From: Edaphobacter flagellatus
GTDB lineage: Bacteria; Acidobacteriota; Terriglobia; Terriglobales; Acidobacteriaceae
Assembly: GCF_025264665.1 (NCBI RefSeq)
Contig: NZ_CP073697.1
Span: 3,162,001-3,226,000 of the forward strand
Direction of reading: 5' to 3'
DNA: 64,000 nt
In this document: piece after piece, positions 8,863-16,763 of the stretch
Numbering within the stretch: position 1 is the first letter of the stretch
How the letters are laid out: every line of letters begins with the position of its first letter
Notes under the pieces: generated by a model
Told to the model about the DNA's origin: nothing
Database searches by the model: none
The model's input: the letters and a program-made list of their open reading frames with translations, nothing else
Program-made: the position numbers and the translations under genes

Positions 8863-9438
8863 CTACTGCTGGTGCAATTCCAGGTCGATCGTGATCTTGA
8901 TTTCGTCGCTCAACAGACTGGTGGGATACTTCGCCCCAAAATTAAAATCGCTGCGTTTGATCGTGGTTGTCGCTGATAGCCCAGTTACAGGCTCTTCTTC
9001 CATACCTTTCTGCGGCGGCGCGGGGTTTTCGGCTTCCAAGACCACGGGCCTCGTCACACCGGCGATGGTGAGATTCCCGAGCACATCGTAGCCTCTGTCA
9101 ACTTTCTTGACAGAGGTTGATTTGAAGGTGATTCGTGGGTACTTCGAGACATTGAAAAAATCCTCACCTTTGAGTGTCTTGTCGCGATAGTCGTTCGCCG
9201 TGTTGACGGTTTTCACATCCAGAGTCGCTACGACGCTGTCGCGGGATGGATGGTTGGGAAACCATTCAACCGTCCCTGTAACGTTGCTTATCGAGCCCCT
9301 GATTGTCGTTATCGAAAGATGGCGCGCCTGAAACGTTGCCTGCGTGTGGACGGAATCGATTGTCCAAGTATTTTTCTGTCCGAATGCTGGTATAGCCAGC
9401 ATCGGGCTAACAATCAGCATTCGTATAAAGTTTTTCAT
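8863..9438 (-). CDS. YceI family periplasmic protein
   Basis: A 191-residue exported lipocalin-like protein with a signal peptide at about 1-20 ending AIPAFGQ. The YceI fold is clear from WTIDSVHTQATFQARHLSIT, ATLDVKTVNTAND, GEDFFNVSKYPRITFKST and LTIAGVTRPVVLEAE, and the end matches SDEIKITIDLEL. YceI proteins bind isoprenoid or amphipathic lipid-like ligands. AGGAGAG precedes the ATG. It lies 40 bases upstream of the truncated aldo/keto reductase on the same strand, so yceI, the reductase and marR form one likely transcript. A second YceI lies at 48548. Confidence 0.92.
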   Translation of the reverse strand: MKNFIRMLIVSPMLAIPAFGQKNTWTIDSVHTQATFQARHLSITTIRGSISNVTGTVEWFPNHPSRDSVVATLDVKTVNTANDYRDKTLKGEDFFNVSKYPRITFKSTSVKKVDRGYDVLGNLTIAGVTRPVVLEAENPAPPQKGMEEEPVTGLSATTTIKRSDFNFGAKYPTSLLSDEIKITIDLELHQQ

Positions 9439-9602
9439 TCGAGCTCTCTCCTAACGTCTATGTCTTCCGATTCACTGGAAGACCTATGACCTCACGATAG
9501 GCTCGAAGCTATTCAGCGTCTTACAGCTTCGTCTCAAAAAGTTTCATAGATTGTTGCTCTGCAGAGCATATGGTCAATGGCGCGTCTCGCGCGAGTACGC
9601 CT

Positions 9603-10481
9603 TTACCGGGTTCGGCGGTACTCAGCGGGCGCTACACCCGTCTGCTTCTTGAATGTCAATGTAAGGTGAGCTTGGCTCGAGAAGCCACAGGCAACAGCAA
9701 TCTCAGCCACGCCAAGCTGATTTTCCGACAGCATCTTCTCTGCATGTGCGATACGACGCTGCATTACGTATTGGTGTGGCGTCGTACCTGTTGATTCACG
9801 GAACATGCGCAGGAAGTGGGCTCTGCTGTAGCCGGCCTCGCGTGCGAGAGATTCAAGTGTGAGATCCTGATCAAGAGAGGATTCCACGAAATCTTTCACG
9901 CGGGCGAGCTTGTTGCCGGGGAGTGCCGATACCCTTGCAGGAACTTCAATCGGAACAATCGCGCCAAGGTGCAAAAATCGTAACGCAAGAGCTTCGGCAA
10001 CGGTTTCTGCATAGATTCTCCCAGTCGGATTGCCGTCCTCAAATTCCGCAACCAGTGTCTGCATCAATAAATGCATCGACTTGTCTCTAAGTCCGGAGCG
10101 GAACACCAACTGGTCGGAACGAAGATTCTTTATGTCCTCAGCGATTCGCTCAATGAATTGTTCGTCGAACGAGCAATACACCAGCTCGGCTTCCGACACC
10201 AGACGCATCTCAGGGACTGGCCCCTTGGGAATCACCGTAACCTGTCCGGCAGTCTTCCGCACAAGAGTGGTCCCCGACTTAGTCTGGTGCTCACCGCGCA
10301 TAACCGGAGAGCTGACCAGGGCCAGCATGTTGTGATCTGCATGGTCGTTAATACGCATGTTGGCAGCAGCCAACTGGCGCTCCATGATAAAGCCATTCCA
10401 GGAGAAGTCAGCGCTCGATCGGACTACGGAAGACTCGCCGATGCATAAGGTGGAAAGTGCCGCACTTGCATTCAGATTCAT
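9603..10481 (-). CDS. AraC family transcriptional regulator
   Basis: A 292-residue regulator with a C-terminal AraC/XylS double helix-turn-helix at about 190-290: DLTLESLAREAGYSRAHFLR, then MLSENQLGVAEIAVACGFSS and the signature ending FKKQTGVAPAEYRR. The N-terminal 180 residues are a cupin-like sensing domain. I start at the ATG ending at 10481, just past the stop of the preceding flavin oxidoreductase gene; a longer frame to 10589 would lie wholly within that gene. The two genes are separated by one base and are clearly co-transcribed, so the regulator probably controls this oxidoreductase or a linked function. Confidence 0.9.
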   Translation of the reverse strand: MNLNASAALSTLCIGESSVVRSSADFSWNGFIMERQLAAANMRINDHADHNMLALVSSPVMRGEHQTKSGTTLVRKTAGQVTVIPKGPVPEMRLVSEAELVYCSFDEQFIERIAEDIKNLRSDQLVFRSGLRDKSMHLLMQTLVAEFEDGNPTGRIYAETVAEALALRFLHLGAIVPIEVPARVSALPGNKLARVKDFVESSLDQDLTLESLAREAGYSRAHFLRMFRESTGTTPHQYVMQRRIAHAEKMLSENQLGVAEIAVACGFSSQAHLTLTFKKQTGVAPAEYRRTR

Positions 10482-10482
10482 C

Positions 10483-11535
10483 TCAACTGACCTGGGCCTC
10501 TCTCTGGACTCCGCCTCGAACGAGCGGTGCGACTTTAGTTCCGAGAAGCTCAATCGCTCGCATTCTGTTGCGATGAGGCAAAGATGCAATGCTCATCTGA
10601 AACGTCAATCGCGATATGCCTCCGAAAACCTCACCATAGGTGATGATTTTTTCGGCGACTCTCTCCGGCTCACTCACCAGCATTGCTCCCGTAGGGCCAC
10701 GTAGGGCCTCGTACTGTGAGCGGGTCACGGGGCCCCAGCCTCGCTCTTTTCCTATGTCAGTGAAAGATTGAGCGTAGCCTGGGAAGAACTCATCGGCGGC
10801 TTGTTGGTCCGTGTCCGCAATATAGCCAAGAGCATGGATGCCAACTCGCAGGCTCCCGGGCTGGTGGCCGGCTTCCTCTCCTGCCTGGCGGTAGAGGTCA
10901 ATAAGCGGTCTGAATCGATGCGGCTGCCCACCAATAATGGCTACCATCAGGGGCAGCCCAAGTTCTCCTGCTCGGGCAAAGGATGCGGCTGTGCCTCCCA
11001 CGCCGAGCCAAATGGGGAGCTTCTCTTGCAACGGGCGCGGATACACAGGCTGACCTTGGAGTGGCGGACGAAATCGCCCTGCCCAATGAATGCGGGCGTT
11101 CTCACGCAACTCAAGCAGCAGTTCTAGCTTTTCTGCAAACAGTGCGTCGTAGTCCTTGAGTTCAAGCCCAAAAAGAGGAAATGCCTCGGTGAAAGAACCT
11201 CGACCAACGATCATCTCCGCGCGTCCACGAGAGATCAGGTCGATAGTCGAGAACTGTTGAAATAACCGAACTGGATCACGAGCGCTGAGAACCGTCACTG
11301 CGCTGGTTAGCCGGATCTGGTGAGTCAGAGCAGCCGCGGCAGCCAGAAGAATTTCAGGCGCCGAATCGAGAAATTCGGCTCGATGGTGTTCGCCGATTCC
11401 GAACACATCCAGACCAACCTCATCGGCGAGCTGTATTTCCTCCAGAAGATGGGCGATGCGATCCTGAGGGCTCAGGTTCGCGCCGGTTAGTGCGTCAGGG
11501 ACTGCCGCAACGAAACTGTCAATTCCAATCTCCAT
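10483..11535 (-). CDS. LLM-class (luciferase-like) flavin-dependent oxidoreductase
   Basis: A 350-residue TIM-barrel protein of the bacterial luciferase-like family, which uses reduced FMN or F420 to oxidise or reduce organic substrates. The subgroup signature is visible: EVGLDVFGIGEHH near residue 45, LTSAVTVLSARDPVRLFQQF, SRGRAEMIVGRGSF (flavin-phosphate loop), LPIWLGVGG and the C-terminal GAMLVSEPERVAEKI. GAGGAAG lies 8 bases before the ATG. It is followed by the araC-type gene one base later. The substrate cannot be read from the sequence. Confidence 0.9.
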   Translation of the reverse strand: MEIGIDSFVAAVPDALTGANLSPQDRIAHLLEEIQLADEVGLDVFGIGEHHRAEFLDSAPEILLAAAAALTHQIRLTSAVTVLSARDPVRLFQQFSTIDLISRGRAEMIVGRGSFTEAFPLFGLELKDYDALFAEKLELLLELRENARIHWAGRFRPPLQGQPVYPRPLQEKLPIWLGVGGTAASFARAGELGLPLMVAIIGGQPHRFRPLIDLYRQAGEEAGHQPGSLRVGIHALGYIADTDQQAADEFFPGYAQSFTDIGKERGWGPVTRSQYEALRGPTGAMLVSEPERVAEKIITYGEVFGGISRLTFQMSIASLPHRNRMRAIELLGTKVAPLVRGGVQREAQVS

Positions 11536-11626
11536 TTCGCGTCTTCCTCAACTCGCCCTACTAAATCAGATTCCTATGAACCGTCCGAGATGCTTTAACT
11601 CAGGATTCCGGCTTTGTCGTAAAGCG

Positions 11627-11651
11627 AAAAGGGCCGCCACCTGGGCGACCC
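11627..11651 (-). terminator. Rho-independent terminator after the NAD(P)-binding oxidoreductase gene
   Basis: Read on the minus strand, GGGTCGCC and GGCGGCCC pair (one G-U) around a short loop and are followed by TTTT. The hairpin begins about 12 bases downstream of the stop at 11663 and would end the transcript of the gene ending there. Confidence 0.6.
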
Positions 11652-11662
11652 GTGTACTCGCG

Positions 11663-12289
11663 TTAATAACCAATACTGAATCGTTCACCGCGGTGCTTTG
11701 GGTTCTCCAGTTCATCGACTGCCGCGATGGCATAGTCTTCCATGGAAATCCGACTGTTGCCGCTGGCGTCGGCGATCAGCTCGTCCTTGCCAAGGCGGAA
11801 TTGTCCCGTCCTCTCACCGGGCTCGAAGAGCCCCGCCGGGGCGAAATAGGTCCAGTCCGCGCTACTCACCTGGAGGTCCTTATAGACCTGCTCATGAGCC
11901 GTTGCGATCGGTAAAGCCGGTTCGGGAAGGAAGCCGCTTGCGATAACCGTGACCCCCGGCGCGACGAAGAGCCCTCCTGCTCCCCCAACAACCAGCAACC
12001 GCTGTTCGTTTTTCTTAACGGCCTCTGTGATGCGCTTGGTTGTGCCGATGATCTGATTGGAGTCATCCGTTGGGGGACGGTAGGCACTCACGACCGCATC
12101 GGTACCCTTCAGGACTTCTGCCAACTGAGCGGTGTCGCTCAAATCGCTATTCGCGACCTCGAGTCCGCTCTTCCCGGAGATGTTCTTTTGAGAGCGAACA
12201 ATCGCTCGAACCTGATGACCACGCTTCAGCAATTCAGTTGTGATCCTCGAACCTGCATTGCCCGTTGCTCCAATGACTGCGACTTTCAT
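11663..12289 (-). CDS. NAD(P)H-binding oxidoreductase (atypical SDR, NmrA/azoreductase-like)
   Basis: A 208-residue single-domain Rossmann protein. KVAVIGATGNAGSRITTEL at the N-terminus is the GxxGxxG dinucleotide-binding motif, and the next strand ends VRAIVRSQKN, whose Arg fits NADPH. DAVVSAYRPP and LLVVGGAGGLFV follow the SDR a5 pattern for NADH-flavin-reductase-like proteins. I start at the ATG ending at 12289, eight bases after GGAGG; a TTG two codons earlier is less likely. The substrate is unknown. A terminator follows. Confidence 0.88.
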   Translation of the reverse strand: MKVAVIGATGNAGSRITTELLKRGHQVRAIVRSQKNISGKSGLEVANSDLSDTAQLAEVLKGTDAVVSAYRPPTDDSNQIIGTTKRITEAVKKNEQRLLVVGGAGGLFVAPGVTVIASGFLPEPALPIATAHEQVYKDLQVSSADWTYFAPAGLFEPGERTGQFRLGKDELIADASGNSRISMEDYAIAAVDELENPKHRGERFSIGY

Positions 12290-12467
12290 GTTCAAACCTC
12301 CATGTAGGATGTGTAATCTTTCGTATCCACAGCAACAGATGACTCAGCCATCACGAAATATTCGTTGAGTCGACAGCCAGTGGCACGAATCACGCACGAA
12401 TTTGTAAAGGCCGGCACGAAACTGAAAAAAAGGTGTCGAGGTACTGGGGGCGGCTTCGACTTCGTGG

Positions 12468-12941
12468 TCAACTGGCCGGCGACACCAGGAGCCGAGTCTC
12501 GATCCAATCAACCATTAGCTTGCGTTCAGCGAAATACCATCTGCCTTCTTGCTTAGCAAACGTATCGAGATAACGAATAGAAGCAACCATGAGACTGTCC
12601 GTTCCATCTCGTGTGCTGACATGATGAGCGAGACAATAGGTGACTCCGGTCGCTTTGCTTCCGTCCAACTCGACTGTGCTCTGACCATTGAAGTGCGTGG
12701 TCACCCTATAGCTATTTAAATTGTCGAAGACTGGAGCGAGAGCCTCCCGACCATGAAGCTCCTGCGAAGGAGTTCCCGCCTTCGCATCCATGTAGACCAC
12801 GAAGTGTGTATCCGGTGTAAAGAGCGCCATCTGGCCCGTCGCGTCACGGCGATCAGCACAATATGCATAAGCATCGACCAACTCGCGGATAGCCAGTCGA
12901 TCTGCAGCTTGTTCGGAATTAAGAGTCGAGTGAAAGCTCAT
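12468..12941 (-). CDS. SnoaL-like (NTF2-fold) domain protein
   Basis: A 157-residue cone-shaped NTF2-fold protein: a helical start ADRLAIRELVDAYAYCADRR, then FTPDTHFVVYMD, GREALAPVFDNL, THFNGQSTVELDG and GRWYFAERKLMVDW. The family includes polyketide cyclases, dehydratases, isomerases and ring-hydroxylating dioxygenase small subunits. The catalytic role here cannot be fixed. It follows the phenol-transport-like gene by 15 bases on the same strand, so the two are co-transcribed. Confidence 0.85.
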   Translation of the reverse strand: MSFHSTLNSEQAADRLAIRELVDAYAYCADRRDATGQMALFTPDTHFVVYMDAKAGTPSQELHGREALAPVFDNLNSYRVTTHFNGQSTVELDGSKATGVTYCLAHHVSTRDGTDSLMVASIRYLDTFAKQEGRWYFAERKLMVDWIETRLLVSPAS

Positions 12942-12956
12942 ACTTTTGTCCCCTGT

Positions 12957-13955
12957 CTACGGTTTAGAGCCTCGAATCGGCAGAGCCTTGGAGATGCGAA
13001 AGGTCACCCTTGTACCGGCTGTGCGGTTGCGTACATCCGTTTCGATGTAGCTGTTGACCCTGAACCAAAGACCGTTCCCTCCAAACTGGACACCCGGCCC
13101 AAGACCAACGGTTCGCTCTTTAGAGTTCGGGACATTCTCACCATTGATATGATGGTCCGTTAGTTGTTGCAACCAATATCCGTTGAACCCCACACGAACT
13201 CGTTTCAGCACTTCATAGGAAGTCGCGTAGTTGGTATGAAATGCCTGCCCTGGTTGCATGGCCCTGATGCCAAGCCCCACAAATGGATTCTTATTGGTGG
13301 AGTTCCACAGATAGTGAAAACGAGCACTTACTTCAAACTTCCTGTTCCACTCGTACGTGAAGGCGTAGTACGGGTTGATTGTCACGAAATTGTTCCCGAT
13401 ATTGACGGGGCGCCGATCACTGTACTTGCCGATTGGAACGGTTAAGTCAAGTATTGCGCGTTGCACAAAGACGCCGCGTCCAACCTGCTTTGGCGCCCAT
13501 TGCAACGCGAACGGCCCCAGTACCGGGTCGGCCTCGCCTCGCACGGTAGCGTTCGTTCCATTTGCGACCTTCACCTCGACATCGACAATGGGGACGAGAA
13601 ACTCTGCTCCGACCCACGCGCCGAAGAGGCGCTTGTTGCTGACGTAAGCTACGTGAGACGTTGATGCGATCGCGGTGAGTGTGTTTGTCCCCGGAACGGT
13701 GATGCCTTTGCTGTCTTTTAAAGTGCTGGCAGAATAAACGTCTGGAAACTCCTCCAGCAGGAACCCGGGACCGGCGAAGCCATCCTCAAAATTAGTGTCT
13801 CCCAAATTGACCGAAGGCAATTGAACCTGCGCCGTCAGCGGAGTGGTCGAAATGCAGCCCATGATTGCAGTGCAGATCGTAAGAACGGCCTTTACCGATC
13901 TGGTCCAGCTTCGCGAGCTTGTCTGCTTTAGTGCCGCTATAATATCGACCCTCAT
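12957..13955 (-). CDS. Outer-membrane transporter, SphA/MetA-pathway-of-phenol-degradation family
   Basis: A 332-residue protein with a signal peptide (about 1-37, ending TTPLTAQ) and a body of alternating amphipathic strands (LFGAWVGAEFLVPIVDVEV, FVTINPYYAFTYEWNRKFE, GVQFGGNGLWFRVNSYIE) ending VTFRISKALP. This matches the small-barrel family found beside phenol, sphingolipid and aromatic degradation genes, where it is thought to admit hydrophobic substrates. The ATG ending at 13955 has AAGGA seven bases before it and is preferred to the TTG at 13976. Its neighbours support an aromatic-catabolic setting. Confidence 0.75.
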   Translation of the reverse strand: MRVDIIAALKQTSSRSWTRSVKAVLTICTAIMGCISTTPLTAQVQLPSVNLGDTNFEDGFAGPGFLLEEFPDVYSASTLKDSKGITVPGTNTLTAIASTSHVAYVSNKRLFGAWVGAEFLVPIVDVEVKVANGTNATVRGEADPVLGPFALQWAPKQVGRGVFVQRAILDLTVPIGKYSDRRPVNIGNNFVTINPYYAFTYEWNRKFEVSARFHYLWNSTNKNPFVGLGIRAMQPGQAFHTNYATSYEVLKRVRVGFNGYWLQQLTDHHINGENVPNSKERTVGLGPGVQFGGNGLWFRVNSYIETDVRNRTAGTRVTFRISKALPIRGSKP

Positions 13956-14162
13956 TGCGTGATCCTTACCCAACAATTTCTCTGCCGCTGCGTATTGTCG
14001 AGCGAGTTGGAGTCAAACTCGAACCGACACAGGCGAAAAGGTGACTACGGCCTCTCTCTTGCCTGCAAAGCAATTCTGGTTGACTACGTCCTATCGATCG
14101 CCTGTATCGATAAGGCGTAGAGCGTGCCTGGCGTGTCTACTGCACAAACGCGAACGCGAAGG

Positions 14163-14552
14163 CTACTCCAGCGTTGGCTTCGCGGCTAGAACATCCTTGA
14201 AGCTGGCTCGATATTGCAGAAAGACCAGTATCCAGAGCACAACTGCGACCAATGCCGGCGCGATGCTCGCCGGCGCAAGCGTTAGATGAAATGCGAGAAT
14301 GTTGTAGAGCTCCGCCGCTAGCAGCGTCAGCGCAAGTGGCACGAAATAACCGGAAAGCAACAGCAGCCCGCCGATCAATTGAATGGCAAAAAAGAACGCG
14401 GCAAAATGCGACGAACTGATAGCGACGAAGAATTGAATCGCCAGCGGGTTTGTTGGCGGCGGCTGATGGATGAAGTTGAGAAACCCGTTCAAGCCAAAGA
14501 CCGTAAACATCAGTCCCAGCAAATACCTCGCAATAATGGACATTATTTTCAT
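14163..14552 (-). CDS. DoxX-like small membrane protein
   Basis: A 129-residue protein with four predicted membrane helices. It opens IIARYLLGLMFTVFGLNGFLNF, the DoxX-like start. FAIQLIGGLLLLSGYFVPLAL and LAAELYNILAFHLTLAP contain the second and third helices, and a final helix ends LVFLQYRASF. AAGGGAG is eight bases upstream of the ATG. DoxX relatives are membrane redox or quinone-linked proteins. A second DoxX protein follows at 14663-15067. Confidence 0.85.
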   Translation of the reverse strand: MKIMSIIARYLLGLMFTVFGLNGFLNFIHQPPPTNPLAIQFFVAISSSHFAAFFFAIQLIGGLLLLSGYFVPLALTLLAAELYNILAFHLTLAPASIAPALVAVVLWILVFLQYRASFKDVLAAKPTLE

Positions 14553-14662
14553 GCATCGTCTCCCTTAGGTTGTCTTCGTGTGCACCAATGATGAGGATCG
14601 TTCGATCGCTCGTCATGGCTTAAACCTCATAAAACCGTGGCCTAAACCCTGTGCGCTTCCAA

Positions 14663-15067
14663 TCACGCTGGAGATTTACGAACCCGGCTCGCATCCAGAC
14701 TCAAGTTGCCTGCGCCAAAAGCCATCAGTTGAAAGAGTCCTCCTGTGACCGCGATGTTCTTCAGGAAGTGAAATAGCATATTGTGGTCGGCGATGTGGCG
14801 ATGAAAGATGAAGGCAGTCCCAATCGCGTAGACCGACACAACAATGGCTACAGGGCGTATCTGCCAACCGAGAATCAGTAGCAAGCCGCCGCCCAGCTCG
14901 ATAATGATGAAGACGACATCGGCAAGGGTTGGCATCGGCAGTCCAGTCGACGCTATCCAGGCGATCGTGGCAGTTGGGGCGACAACTTTGCCAAAGCCGC
15001 TCACAAGAAGCAGCACGGCAATCAAACAACGGCCGATAAATGCAATGGTATCCGTACTCGTCGACAT
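14663..15067 (-). CDS. DoxX family membrane protein
   Basis: A 134-residue, four-helix membrane protein: FIGRCLIAVLLLVSGFGKV, IIIELGGGLLLILGWQIRPV, AIVVSVYAIGTAFIFHRH and FLKNIAVTGGLFQLMAFGAG. The helix-1 phrase LLLVSGFGK and the helix-3 HRH with a following HFLKN are typical of the DoxX family. AGAGGGG stands a few bases before the ATG ending at 15067, so I use this start rather than the upstream one at 15088. It probably belongs to the same transcript as the second SnoaL-like gene. Confidence 0.88.
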   Translation of the reverse strand: MSTSTDTIAFIGRCLIAVLLLVSGFGKVVAPTATIAWIASTGLPMPTLADVVFIIIELGGGLLLILGWQIRPVAIVVSVYAIGTAFIFHRHIADHNMLFHFLKNIAVTGGLFQLMAFGAGNLSLDASRVRKSPA

Positions 15068-15165
15068 CAAATCCCCTCTATAAACCAATCCGATCTAGTT
15101 CTCTCGATTACTTCAAACGACAGAGATGTGCACAGCCCACGGTAGCTGTATCCGAAGCGTGCCAC

Positions 15166-15618
15166 CTATGAGTGAGCGACGGCGGCTTCGATATTCGAGA
15201 GCACGCCGAGCTGCGCGAAGATCACCGTTCCCGAGGGGTAGCAGTTGAACGACTGGATCTTGCCGTTTACAAGACGGAAGACGTCACAGCAGGGTGCATC
15301 CATTCGCTTGCCCGTTGGCGGAAGGGTTCCCATAGGGGTCTGTAGAGGCCCTTTGTGCGTACCCTGCAAGGCGAGCTCCACGATGACGACGTCACCAACA
15401 CTGAAGAAGCGGTACAAATCACGATGCATGTCCGGAAATGCCTTCGCATAGACCTCAACTGTCTTGCCTAAGCCCGTCGGGCCAACGGGCCCACGGTAGG
15501 TAAATCCGATCGAATTGTCGGTGAATGTTCCATCGGGTGTGAAGCATTCGACCCAACCCTCGACATCCTTCTTTTCGGCCAGTTCATATGCTTTGCGAAT
15601 GATCTGTTCGTTGTTCAT
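15166..15618 (-). CDS. SnoaL-like (NTF2-fold) ester cyclase-type protein
   Basis: A 150-residue NTF2-fold protein with NEQIIRKAYELAEKKDVEGW, ECFTPDGTFTDNS, YAKAFPDMHRDLYRFFSVGD and GTHKGPLQTPMGTLPPTGKR. The last phrase is the hallmark of the SnoaL-like polyketide-cyclase subgroup. GAGAGGA precedes the ATG. The role is probably isomerisation or hydrolysis of a pathway intermediate, but the substrate is unknown. It lies between the amidohydrolase and DoxX genes. Confidence 0.88.
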   Translation of the reverse strand: MNNEQIIRKAYELAEKKDVEGWVECFTPDGTFTDNSIGFTYRGPVGPTGLGKTVEVYAKAFPDMHRDLYRFFSVGDVVIVELALQGTHKGPLQTPMGTLPPTGKRMDAPCCDVFRLVNGKIQSFNCYPSGTVIFAQLGVLSNIEAAVAHS

Positions 15619-15758
15619 AGGAAATCCTCTCTGTTCTGTCTGTACAAACTTTGGTTGGCTCCATGATTTACGACCTGCAGATGGTTCAGATCACGCAGAG
15701 ACATCTTGCACCCGGTCTCCATGGGAAGGTTAGGTTGCATTCTTTGCCTAATTCGCTA

Positions 15759-16721
15759 TCACATCTTGCGAATGACGGAACTCAAGCGCGGAAAAAGGTG
15801 CGTAGCATTGCGTCCGAGAATGGTGTGTCTATCCCGATCACTCAGCACGGAGCTCTCCAATATCCGTTGCTTTGAGCCAACAGCCAGATCCCGCCGAAGA
15901 TACGGAAAATCCGTGCCATACAAAACGTGGTCGATTCCCACTACGTCGCGCAGCATGCGGAGCACCGGATCGCTGGCCGAAAGTGCTGTGTCCCAATACA
16001 TGCGCCGAAACATATCAGCTGCCGTTCCTCGTTCATCGCCCCCCGGGACGAACCCCATTTCGTCAATGATGGCGAAGCGCGCCGCCATGTACGGTATCGA
16101 TCCGCCAGCGTGGGAGAAGATGTATCGCACGCTAGGGGTTCGCGCGAATCGGTTCGTGTAGTGCATTTGCGCAACAACGCGATTTGTGTCTGTCGTGAAG
16201 TCAATCAGATTGTCGGGCAGGCCAAGCGCATGCGCAGCCGGATCGGGAGACGCATTCGGATGGATATAGACAACACACTTGCGGCGTTCGAGCTCCTGAA
16301 ACACCGGATCGAGTCTGGGGTCTCCCAGATAAACGCCATTGGCATTTGTGAAGGCAACGACGCCGTCCAGACCAAGTTCGTCTAGTGCGTAGGTAAGTTC
16401 TTCCAGAGAGCTGTCGACATCGGGCAATGGAAGGCAAGCAAAACCGGCGAAGCGATCCGGCCTCTGGTGGATGAGCTCAGCTAGGAACTCGTTGCATCTC
16501 CTTGCGAGCCTCTTGGCCTTTTGCCCATCACCTACATGTACCCCCGGCGTACTGATGGACAAGACCGCAATGTCGATCCCGGCATCATCCATGAATGAGA
16601 GCGATGTCTCCTTTGTCCACGCCATTGGGGCCAGCCCTCCTACAGGGGCATGAACGTCGTTTGTCTCCTCGTAGAAGAAATCTGGAAGCAAGTGGTGATG
16701 CGTATCGATTGTCAGATTCAT
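15759..16721 (-). CDS. Amidohydrolase-2 family, ACMSD-type metal-dependent hydrolase or decarboxylase
   Basis: A 320-residue TIM-barrel protein. DTHHHLLP at the start gives the HxH metal pair; CVVYIHPNASPDP and RYIFSHAGGS supply two more His, and VLYGTDFPYL supplies the catalytic Asp, so the full ACMSD-type set is present. Family members decarboxylate aromatic or unsaturated acids (2-amino-3-carboxymuconate semialdehyde, gamma-resorcylate, 5-carboxyvanillate) or hydrolyse ring lactones. With the alcohol and aldehyde dehydrogenases immediately upstream, decarboxylation of the resulting acid is a reasonable inference. AAGG lies upstream of the ATG. Confidence 0.88.
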   Translation of the reverse strand: MNLTIDTHHHLLPDFFYEETNDVHAPVGGLAPMAWTKETSLSFMDDAGIDIAVLSISTPGVHVGDGQKAKRLARRCNEFLAELIHQRPDRFAGFACLPLPDVDSSLEELTYALDELGLDGVVAFTNANGVYLGDPRLDPVFQELERRKCVVYIHPNASPDPAAHALGLPDNLIDFTTDTNRVVAQMHYTNRFARTPSVRYIFSHAGGSIPYMAARFAIIDEMGFVPGGDERGTAADMFRRMYWDTALSASDPVLRMLRDVVGIDHVLYGTDFPYLRRDLAVGSKQRILESSVLSDRDRHTILGRNATHLFPRLSSVIRKM

Positions 16722-16763
16722 GTCGGCCTTATTGCTTCTGAGAGGTTTCTAAAGCGTCTGCAT

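Noticed and set aside
12292..12507. 71-codon minus-strand frame ending at the oxidoreductase start
   Set aside because: No ribosome site or domain; it begins within the SnoaL-like gene, and 12290-12467 seems to be intergenic.
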